A stretch of 64,000 bases of DNA. It comes from Ophiobolus disseminans (taxonomy: Eukaryota; Ascomycota; Dothideomycetes; Pleosporales; Phaeosphaeriaceae). Positions within the stretch are counted from its first letter, which is position 1; each line of letters starts with the position of its first letter. The position numbers and the translations under genes were made by a program. Positions 55,598 through 64,000 of the stretch are shown here, one piece after another. Where the stretch lies: assembly GCA_010093685.1 (NCBI GenBank), contig MU006229.1, positions 372,001 to 436,000 on the forward strand, read 5' to 3'. The notes under the pieces are model-generated. The model was not told the origin of the DNA and did not search any database. It worked only from the letters and a program-made list of their open reading frames with translations.

Positions 55598-57453
55598 TAA
55601 CATAAACCACCACTGAGTGGCCCAACCCACCGAGTGGCCCAAAACTTGCCAAGCTTAGCTCCTCTGTTCTCTACTCAACATGCCTCAACCACATAACGCG
55701 TTATTACTTGAACATGAAGGGAGGCTACAGCTTGCTCTTGGAGCCTATAAGTCTAGTCAATTTCGAAGCCACCGGGCTGCTGCTCAGGCCTTTAACGTTA
55801 AACGCCGTACACTCTCTCATTGCGCCCAAGGACTGCTCTTTTGCGCAAAAGCCGCCCCTAACTGCCAGAAGCTCACTGCAACTGAAGAGCAGACAGTTGT
55901 CCGATATATACTCGACCTTGATTTGCAAGGATTTGCGCCCCAGTTGTGCAAGGTGGCAGATATGGCTGATAAACTACTGGGTGTACGCGGGTGGTGAGCT
56001 ATTTGGCAAGCACTGGGCTGAGCGCTTTGTGATGTGTTCAGCTGAGCTCAAAAGGGCCTTCAATTGAGTCAAGGATAGGCAGAGGATACTGCAGGAGGAT
56101 CCAGAGATCATTGGCGTGTGGTTCATGCTGGTGGAGGGGACTAAAGCCAAGTACGGCGTCAACAATGACAATGTGTACAACATTAAAAAGACTGGCTTCC
56201 AGATAGGCATGATTAGGTCTATGAAGGTTGTTACAGGTACAGAGAGATGTGCAAGGCCTGATCTGATCCAACCAGGCAATTGCAAGTGGGTTACAGTGAT
56301 CTAGAGCGTGTGCGCTGCTGGGTACACAACCCCGCCCTTCACCATCTACAAGGGATGCGTCCACATCTCTGCGTGGTAGGAGGAGACCTCAATACCGCGC
56401 AATTAGAAGCTCTCAGTCTCTGAGAACGGCTGGACAAACAAAACGCTTGGTCTAGAGTGGTTGAAGCACTTTGACGCGTATACAAAGACGCGCCAGGTGG
56501 GGGTGTATCGGTACCGGCTGCTCATTTTGGACGGCCATGAGAGCCACCTCAACCAGGATTTCAAGGACTACTGCCTTGAAAACAAGATCCTGACCCTCTG
56601 TATGCACTCCCCCCCTCCATTCCCCATTCATCGCACATCCTCCAGCCGCTTGACGTGGTCTGCTTCTTGCCGCTGAAACACAAGTACTCCCAGTGCGTCA
56701 GAGACTTAGCACGCCAACGCGTCTTCCACATCAACAAGGAAGGTTTTCTCCCCGCCTTTAAGGACGCGTTTTTCAACGTGTTTACAGAGGAGAGTTGTTG
56801 CAAGGCCTTTGAGGCCTCAGGGCTTGTCCCTTTGAACGCGCAGGTTGTGTTGGATTGCCTTGAGGTGCGCTTGCGTACCCCACCAGCACCCACCCTCCCA
56901 GATGTGCCATGGCAATCAAAGACTCCAAGCAATACCCATGAGTTTGGATTGCAATCAAAGCTGGTACGCGATTCCTGTACTCGGTCGCCTATTGCAGCTC
57001 AGGCTGGGTTCTCCCAGCTTATAAGAGGTGGTGAGCTGATGCTGCATAAAAATGCGCTTCAACATGCTCGGATTCATGAGCTTGAAGAGCAATTAGTAGA
57101 GATGACCAAGCAAAAATTGCGCCAAAGAAAGCGAATCCAGCACGGTGGGACTATGGAGTATGGGACTGCAGCAGCGCAGGTAGCTGCTGAGGCGCCTGCG
57201 GCGCCTCAGCGTTCAAAGAGGGCTTGTGGTGGTGGTGATCAAGAACCAGCCCAGCCAGCTCTACGGCGCTGTGGGAACTGTGGCAGGATGGGGCATAACA
57301 CAGAAACGTGCAAAAAAGATACAGAGGCATCTTCTGAATCAGATGCAAGCACGATGTACGCTGCCTCCTTGTTTGATAGCGATGAAATTGAAGATTTGTA
57401 ACATGAGTTTACTGTGCCAAGAGATTTGGGCCACTCGGTGGTGGTTTACGTTA
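55598..57453 (+). mobile_element. Degenerate Fot1/pogo (Tc1-mariner superfamily) DNA transposon
   Basis: Complete element of 1852 bp (55600-57451) with terminal inverted repeats. The left end ACATAAACCACCACTGAGTGG matches the reverse complement of the right end over 26 bases with two transitions. TA flanks both ends, the expected target duplication. A second, internal copy of the CCACCGAGTGGCCCA motif follows the left end (55627-55641). Family knowledge: pogo/Fot1 elements of fungi are about this size and use TA targets. The transposase inside is broken (see next entry), so the copy is not autonomous. Confidence 0.93.
55680..57401 (+). pseudogene. Broken pogo/Fot1-type transposase with C-terminal zinc knuckle
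   Basis: The helix-turn-helix N-terminus (AAAQAFNVKRRTL) and the CENP-B-like and DDE parts are readable. The DDE part includes GFQIGMIRS, a NENGWT-like SENGWTNKTLGLEWLKHFD and LLILDGHESH with the catalytic Asp. The frame shifts near 55985 and again near 56600, where about 19 bases seem inserted in CTCCCCCC-rich sequence. In-frame stops lie at 56065, 56302 and 56377, and another near 56404. Several fit single transitions from CGA or CAG codons. The last frame (to 57401) has a coiled-coil-like helix and a CCHC knuckle (CGNCGRMGHNTETC), an extra module seen in some fungal pogo transposases. Confidence 0.88.
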
Positions 57454-57795
57454 CATGATGTCACCGTTGCCGGAGGGTGATCCATGCTATGTGTGAGGAC
57501 CTGCCAGGCCCTCAAATACTGAATGCAATATACTTCTCGCTCACAGCAAATATCAACGAACATATAGGGTAGTGAAGATGCAAAGGTCCTTCTGCGTTGC
57601 ACAAGGCCTTGAACTGGAGGACCTGTGACGTACGAAATAGGATCGCTAGCTCAGTGAGGAAAACGCTAAAATGGACTAGAGCGAAAAAACAACAACTTTG
57701 CACTTTCAAGGATCTTTCCCCGTCTCTGCAACAACACACAATATGTCTGTCAACACTCAGCGTCTCAATGAGGTGCAAGCTATTATAAATTAATG
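57454..57795. other. Intergenic
   Basis: 3' side of the GMC gene. The sequence directly follows the transposon. No gene is seen. Confidence 0.5.
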
Positions 57796-59979
57796 CTACG
57801 AAGTCTTAGCATCGGCAATGATGACATCCGAGGCCTTCTCCGACAGCATATAAAGCGGCAGGGCAAGGTAGGTGCCTGGAATCTTAGGAAACGACGAGGC
57901 ATCCACAACACGAAGACCAGCAACACCGCGGACTTTGAAGTTACCGTCAAGAACGGCATTTACGTCGTTGTCTGCACCGATCGGACAGGTGCACGACGCG
58001 TGATGGCCCCAAGCCTCGTACTTCGCGAATTCCCTCCACTGCTTGTCGGTCTGCACTTGCTTACCAGGCCAGACCTCTGTGAACTTTCCATCGAGAGGGA
58101 TCAGGCTTTCGAAGATCTTGCGACCGTACTTCATTCCTTCGACTAGAGCGGTCAGGTCCTCCTCGCCACCCACAGCGAAGTTCCGCTTGCGTATCTCAGG
58201 CACATCCTGGGGATCAGCGCTTCGGAGAGTCACAGTACCGGCGTTATTTCGAGCCTCAGCTTTGAGTGTAAGCCATGTCCAGTGGTTGGAGCCGTTTGTG
58301 GCGTTTCCGAAGTAGCCTGGGTAATAACCGTTAAAGTACGCGGGCCAACCAGCGACCAAAAGATCAGCATTACCATGAATGGAGGTGCTAGCCTTCTTGG
58401 TGATAGCGATAGCGATGCCGTTTGTGCCGTAAACACCTTTGGCAACAGGGGACTTTTCCCACTTCTCGAGACAAGGATCAAAATCACCCTCAAGGAAAGT
58501 GCAATCTTTGAGGAGAGATATCTTGGATGGAGCTTGGCCGACCACAGCTGCCTCGTAGCGGTCTTGAAGGTTCTTGCCGACGCCTGGTAGCTCCTTGACA
58601 ACTTCGATCCCAAACTTCTCGAGCTCGTCCTTTGGACCGATACCGGACAACTTCAAGATTTGAGGCGTGTTGAAGGCACCCGCCGACAGAATAACTTCAC
58701 GTGTAGCAGTGACAGCGCCCTGCGTACCCTTGCCCTTTGCAGCTCCAGACTGGCGACGGGGATCGGCACCATAGAGAGACCTTCCGGTGAGAAAGTTAAC
58801 ACCAGTAGCCTTGGGCTTACCATCCGAACTCTGATTGAATCTGACGGTCGTGACCAAGGTGTTGAGCTGAACGTCGAGGTGATACTTCCGGCTGCCGTCA
58901 CTGTTCTTGGCATTCATGACCTCGTGGAGGAAGTCGACAGGACCAGCACGCTTGTACTCGGGTATTTTCATGGCCAGTGGAACTTGCCACATACCTTCGG
59001 CCGAGTCTCGATTCGGGAGAGGATTGTTGATGTCCCGTGCTAGAGTCTGAGCAAGGCCAGTAACGGTGGTGAGTAACGATCCGAGGAGACCGCGGCCCAT
59101 AGCCGTAGCAGCAGCCAGAACCAAGGATATGAGTTTGAGATCCTGGACGATCAGGGTGAGATCCGTTAATGAGGTCTCGAGCCAACCACTGTAGCCATGA
59201 CCAGCGATGCTGCTAGGCAAGTAACGACTCCTCTCTAGGCGCTCATAGTACTTGCGCATACGAGCAGGTGACCAAGAATCATCACGAGTAATGTCCTTGA
59301 TGTGCTGCCAGTCACTGTTGTAAGGATACGTTGTGATCAAGGCGTTATGACTAGAGCAACCACCAAGAGAGCCAACACGTGGGTAGAGAATGCCAAGCGG
59401 TGTGGCATTTGGAGGGGGACTAGCACCAGTGTAGCGGGAGCCATCAGGCAGTTCGTAGGTGAGCTTGGTATCCTTTCTCATCTCGGCCTCGTTATCGAAG
59501 TGCTTCACGAAGAAATCCCATCTCATAGGCTCATATTCGCTAGCGACAGCATGCAGAGCCGGCACATTGTACTGTGTTGTATTTGTTTGGTCGTCACCAG
59601 CCTCAAGCAAGAGGACTTTGTGGCCGGCAATGGCGAGTCTAGCGGCGCTATATAATCGCGAGAGACGAAGTCAGCAACTGTCGCAGGTCACCTTGGCATG
59701 CCGGAACTTACAGGGGTGCACCACCGGGCCCCGAACCGACAATAACATACTCGTAGTCGTTCAGAGTAATATCAGTGGTTGAGTTGGCGATAGAGCGCTT
59801 TACATTCACACCGCGAAACGGTGTGTGCTCAGCGCCGTCACTGCAACATGGTCAGTTGGTTTCAAGGCAGACAAACCGGCGGCTAAAATGCTGGAAGCCG
59901 GCCGTCAACCTTACATAATGCGAGCGAAACCGAATGAGCTGAGCAGGGAGAGCAAGGCAAAGGCTTTGAGAACAATCAT
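57796..59979 (-). CDS. Secreted GMC-family FAD oxidoreductase
   Basis: Extracellular glucose-methanol-choline type flavoenzyme, 681 residues in three exons: 59915-59979, 59712-59840 and 57796-59647. The N-terminus (MIVLKAFALLSLLSSFGFA) is a signal peptide. The FAD ADP-binding motif spans exons 2 and 3 (VGSGPGGAPLAARLA) and ends with LLLEAG. The GMC signature near the middle reads SAGAFNTPQILKLSGIG. The C-terminal catalytic pair region is HHASCTCPIGADND followed by RVVDASSFPKIPG. It could be an aryl-alcohol, glucose or choline-type oxidase or dehydrogenase; substrate is not readable. Several N-glycosylation sequons (for example NTT and NGS) fit secretion. The exon 1 donor GTAAGG and exon 2 donor GTAAGT are standard. 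Confidence 0.92.
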
Positions 59980-60993
59980 CTTGAGTGAATGGAATGCTAA
60001 TGAATGACGATGAAATTAGGTACGACTATTGCTGCTAAATAAATGAAAGAACGCAGAAATGCACCGCTCAAGCAAAGGTGCTTGCATCTGTGTTTATACT
60101 CGCCGTCGGATCAAAGAGGGTTGCAACATGGAAGCGCGGACCAGTAGGAGAAGACATATTGATTGAGATCGTCGGCGGCACGTGCATGGTTTTGCATTGG
60201 GGGAACGGGCCTTCTGGGGAAACGGCTACCCGTTTTGAGCCAAGGTACGTGCTTACCCTGCCAAATCCAGAAGTCCGGGTCCAGTCATCCGCAATCGCCC
60301 AGTGACCTATTCAGCAGACTTGGAAGGTGATCTCAGGGGTCGCAAAATGGCCGCCCGTCGACTCATCCGATTTGGCTTGTTTTGAATCGTGAAATTGTCC
60401 GAAGGGTCACGGCTTCGGAAGTGAAGATGATCAAATCCGGGCCGAATGCAGGATCAGGTAGAAGATAGTCTCAAGGCTTGTTGACTTAGGTAACAGCCTT
60501 TAAAGGATGGTAGTACACGAATGTCTCTTCCTTCAAGGATCATTCTGCTCCATTACTCTACTTCAGGAGGACATCTCAAGGATGGCATCCACGAGTTGCG
60601 CTCGGTCTTGGTCTCGGGCGCGTTGCTGAAACCCATGTTTATCGACGTGGGTTGTATCCACCGTATTCACTTGGGGAGTATGTACCCACTTTCCGGCCTG
60701 CTCCCATACCGGGGTCTATGCATAAACGGGACCTGTCCACGTCCACTCCTCACAGCAAGCATGCTCACCGTTGGAGCTTTGAGCCTTTTTCCAGGTTTCA
60801 TGCCTGTCAAAGAAACGTGCGAATCGTCGGCACATTTTCCACCCCTCAGGCCCATGAGACATCCCAGTTGGTTTCCACGTTACACCGCCCAAATATCGCC
60901 GATCATATATGAGAACACCATCTGATATATTTCAGTCAGTCCGTTCCGTTCCCGCTAGTTACTTTGTCTCAGTACTACCACATACAAACGATC
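59980..60993. other. Divergent promoter between GMC oxidoreductase and CFEM receptor genes
   Basis: About 1 kb between two outward-running genes. A 134-codon frame (60521-60925) has no motif, and I regard it as chance. No regulatory site is certain. Confidence 0.5.
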
Positions 60994-62472
60994 ATGAGGT
61001 CACGCAACCTGTTGCTTTTGTTGGCAGCTTTTGTCTTATCTGTGCAGGCTCAAAATCCGCTCCAAGAGTTGGCAAAGCACATGCCCAAATGCTCCGTACG
61101 TTCATTCGCCATGGCGGAAATGGAAACCCTCACAGCTAATCAAGTTCTGCAGTTGACATGCATAGCGAATGAACTTCCCAAGTCACGATGCGCTACAAAT
61201 CCCACTTCTGAGTGCCTCTGCACCGATAAAGCATTGACGGCAGCTGTGACTGTATGCGCTATGAGAGCTTGCACGGTCTACGAAAATCTCCGTAAGCGCC
61301 AGTCTGCAGTTTTCGTTGTTTTGACACCGACTCACGGGATGCGCAGAGACTCAAAATATCACGAAACGAGGTTGTGGCGTTCCAATCCGCTACAAGGGCG
61401 ACGTATTCCTCGCTCTCGGTATTGCTGGAGTCGTTTTCGCTGTACTGGCTTTTGTCCTCAGAATCGCTGCCAGCTTAGGCAAGAATGGTCGACGCTTGTG
61501 GTGGGACGATGCTAGCATGGCTGTAGTTGTTGTACTCGCAATCCCTCCGGCCGTTTTCGCTCCTTTTCGTAGGTTCAGATAAACTCTTCAGCAACAATTC
61601 GGAAGCACTGACATTTACCAGTGGTTCAGAACGGGCTGGGACGAGATATCTGGACATTGGAGGCCGACCAGATTACCAACTTTCTGAGGTTCTTCTACTT
61701 CGGAGAGATATTCTACGTTGTCGCCCTCGGCATCACCAAGATCTCCATTCTCTTCTCGTTCCTCCGCGTATTTCCAGCCAAGAGTTTCCGTCTCCAGGTG
61801 TACTGGGTCATGGGCGCATCGGTCGCCTACACGATCGCTTTCTTCTTCGCAACCGCATTCCAGTGTACACCCGTTCGCCATGCTTGGACCAATTGGGACC
61901 GCCTTCACGAAGGGAAATGCAACAATATCCATCTTCAAGGCTGGGTGGCCGCCGGCATCAACATCTTTTTGGACGTTGTTGTCATGATCCTACCACTGAA
62001 GGACCTTGCCAGATTAAATATGAGCCTGAGGAAAAAGATCATGGTCATCGCCATGTTCTCAGTGGGCATATTCGTCATCTTCACTTCGGCCATCCGGTTA
62101 TACTCTCTCGTTCATTTCGCGAACTCGAAGAACATCACATGGGACTATGTCGAAGCCGGTTACTGGAGCTTGGTCGAGATAGACATCTCGATATTCTGCG
62201 GATGTATGCCCGCTCACCGAATGCTTCTTGCCAAAGCGTGGCGGAGGATGGGATCGACGCTTGGCTCAAGTAAAGGAAACACACCAGACGTGTCCAGGCG
62301 CACGGGTGACGCTTATGCGGGAACAACGGCGGCTAGCAGGTTGAGTAGAGCTTCTGTCAAGCCTGTTACGGGAGACGAAGGTGGTTTCATCCCGTTGGTC
62401 GATGTCGAAACCAAGAGTGCACGCGAGGTCATTCTGGAAGCATCGCATCCGCCACGTAAGTCGATGATGTGA
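60994..62472 (+). CDS. CFEM-domain Pth11-like G-protein-coupled receptor
   Basis: Membrane receptor of 437 residues in four exons: 60994-61095, 61153-61291, 61347-61568 and 61622-62472. A signal peptide (MRSRNLLLLLAAFVLSVQA) is followed by a CFEM domain with exactly eight cysteines (residues 33, 37, 47, 55, 57, 69, 74 and 90). The spacing is right only if introns 1 and 2 are removed. Seven membrane helices follow, including VFLALGIAGVVFAVLAFVL, YFGEIFYVVALGITKISILF and IMVIAMFSVGIFVIFTSAIRLY. The pattern matches fungal rhodopsin-like/Pth11 receptors, which in plant pathogens sense surface cues. The C-terminal tail is cytoplasmic and Ser/Thr-rich. The ligand is unknown. Confidence 0.93.
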
Positions 62473-64000
62473 ATGACGCCAGGAGGATGTGGACTAGCAT
62501 TGGGGAAGATTTGACGGTTGTCACTCACAAATTTGATACGCCTTATGGCGTGACGATCTCAGCATATGGAGGGTCCCTGTGTCCAACCACCGTGGCCAAT
62601 CTCAACGATGGATACTGCTTAGAAGTTTAGAAGTAGTCCACGGTCAGCTGATGATGTAGATAAGACGTATAAAAATAAAGTTGAGGGGATTCCCTATAAC
62701 ACTTGTTTGGCCACTAACATTTGTTTTGTGCCGCCTCTTTTCTCTGCAAACTTGATGATTTCTAACCCTCCTTGCCACCACAACACGACAATATTGATGC
62801 TTGGCTGTAAAGATTTGAACATACTGCAGCACAAGAAACCGTTAGCTCAATACAGGGCGCCGTATACGAACCGGAGCATAGCGCGCACGAACGAAGTTGG
62901 TCAAGTCGTGACGCTGCAGATCTTGCAGCGGTAACCCCGGGAATGCGCGGACACGGGAGAGGCGCCGCGTCAGATCCCACGGCGTTTTAGCTTACGAGGA
63001 GAGATGGTCGCATTGTTGCTTACTCCTTGGCCTGACGCTGATGACCGTTGAGGGCAACACTGAGCCGAAGTCAGGATCATTACTGGTTCACCTGTACCAG
63101 GTACGCTAAGACCCCGAACTAAACTCAAAACATATTAGACCGAAACGTCGTCACTGGCCATCCCTCGACTAAACCTTCCTGCGGCAATTGCCTAATTCCA
63201 CATTCGGTGCTGATCCTACCTCAATCCTCTTTCCCTGTCATCCCCTCCCGCTCCGATGGCCTTGGCTTGCAACGCTCCGACAAACTTCCGCTCCCGTGCA
63301 ACGGATTACACCACTATCTTCAGGAGTGACATGCTTTTTATGCCACCGGGCTGCTTGTCGGTCGCATGAAGCCGGTCGATGGATAGCTAATGATGTCTGG
63401 CCGTCTAGTCAGTTGCTGCGGACATCGCGCGGTTCCCAGCTTTTGAGAGTGTTTAAGGAAGTTTACTTCATTCTATGCAACTGTTGGTACATACAGTCTG
63501 AAGCTGCCTTGAAAGTCAGCAAGGATCACAGCATAAGAACTAGGTCATTCATTTCCACGTCAACAGTAACGTTATGCTTCGCCCGACTGTTAGCTACTTC
63601 TCTTACGGCCCGATGAACAGCCGTTTACGCCTTAATCCGCAACAACACGTGCTTTAGACTTCATTTCCCAAGGCGATCTGTCAAGCGGTCCGATTAAAAC
63701 AATTTTGCGCACCTTTGTTTTCTCCAATCTCACCGCTATTTCTCGATAAGGCATCCGACCTTCCCCAGGACGTGCATTTCGTTTCAAGATGAGGTTGGAC
63801 GTCGAGGTACATTGCATTCATCTGCTCATCTCGCTTGACCCCAGGGGAAAGCCATGCCGCGCTGTGAACATTTAAACCCCTACTCTGCGATTGGCTGACG
63901 CGTTCTACTAGCCACACCACCGCGAGCACTTTTGTTTTGCATGATATGGCATGGTGTGCAAACCCTACCAATTCACTTGTCCATTCTCTTGGTACCCAAA
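62473..64000. other. Gene-free end of window
   Basis: No recognisable gene. The 142-codon frame at 63188-63616 and the minus frames near 63632-63971 lack motifs and overlap each other. Nothing RNA-like was seen by eye. Confidence 0.45.

Noticed and set aside
59915..59979. Alternative GMC exon 1 donor at GTTTCG (59930)
   Set aside because: The standard donor GTAAGG at 59914 joins in frame to the acceptor at 59841-59842, so the weaker site is unnecessary.
1..64000. tRNA, rRNA and CRISPR search by eye
   Set aside because: I looked for A-box/B-box pairs and regular spaced repeats. GGTTCGA-like strings occur inside coding sequence only, and no array of spacers exists. A covariance-model scan would be decisive.

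Overview
This window is nuclear DNA of a filamentous ascomycete. The evidence is short GT-AG introns (mostly 48-140 nt) with CTRAC-type branch sites, orthologues of PacC, XlnR, TeaR and the branchpoint-binding protein BBP/SF1, and fungal families such as Clr5, HET, CFEM/Pth11-like receptors and GH10 xylanase. A dothideomycete is the best guess, but no single feature proves the class. One assembly gap (N) lies at 28009-28232.

Layout. 1-940: non-coding, with an imperfect 107-bp tandem repeat. 941-2432: Zn2Cys6 regulator. 3034-4973: TeaR-like prenylated cell-end protein. 6161-7324: secreted GH10 xylanase. 7953-9314 and 9959-11910: a nucleoside hydrolase with two micro-exons and a ferric-reductase-like oxidoreductase, divergent. 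12030-12622: DUF3602/Par32-like protein. 13250-15186: pacC, with a long gene-free upstream region to 18553. 18554-20890: a disordered basic protein I do not recognise. About 21542-22900: membrane-anchored BAG-domain co-chaperone.

23568-30850 is the accessory core. Two convergent C48 (Ulp1-like) protease genes, the left one broken, flank a 4.35-kb segment bounded by about 300-bp inverted repeats next to TA dinucleotides. Inside it are a decayed HET-domain gene and a Clr5-TPR gene with near-identical 126-bp TPR units. No transposase is visible. This is the best candidate for something undescribed: a non-autonomous TIR element whose cargo comes from gene families linked to non-self recognition.

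31765-35410: divergent pair of a Gfo/Idh/MocA oxidoreductase and a DapA-family aldolase, probably sugar-acid catabolism. 36476-39229: xlnR, the xylanase regulator, whose likely target (GH10) lies about 30 kb away. 39230-43350: no recognisable gene. 43351-45118: GST. 45701-47740: BBP/SF1. 48390-50989: myotubularin-type phosphoinositide phosphatase with an open frame beyond its stop. 51962-52941 and about 54474-55449: two related C2H2 genes separated by a minisatellite. 55600-57451: degenerate Fot1/pogo transposon with clear TIRs and TA target duplication. 57796-59979: secreted GMC oxidoreductase. 60994-62472: CFEM/Pth11-like receptor. The rest to 64000 is non-coding as far as I can see.

Exon boundaries were read by eye from splice signals, reading-frame continuity and family motifs. 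Spans include introns, and exon coordinates are given in the text.
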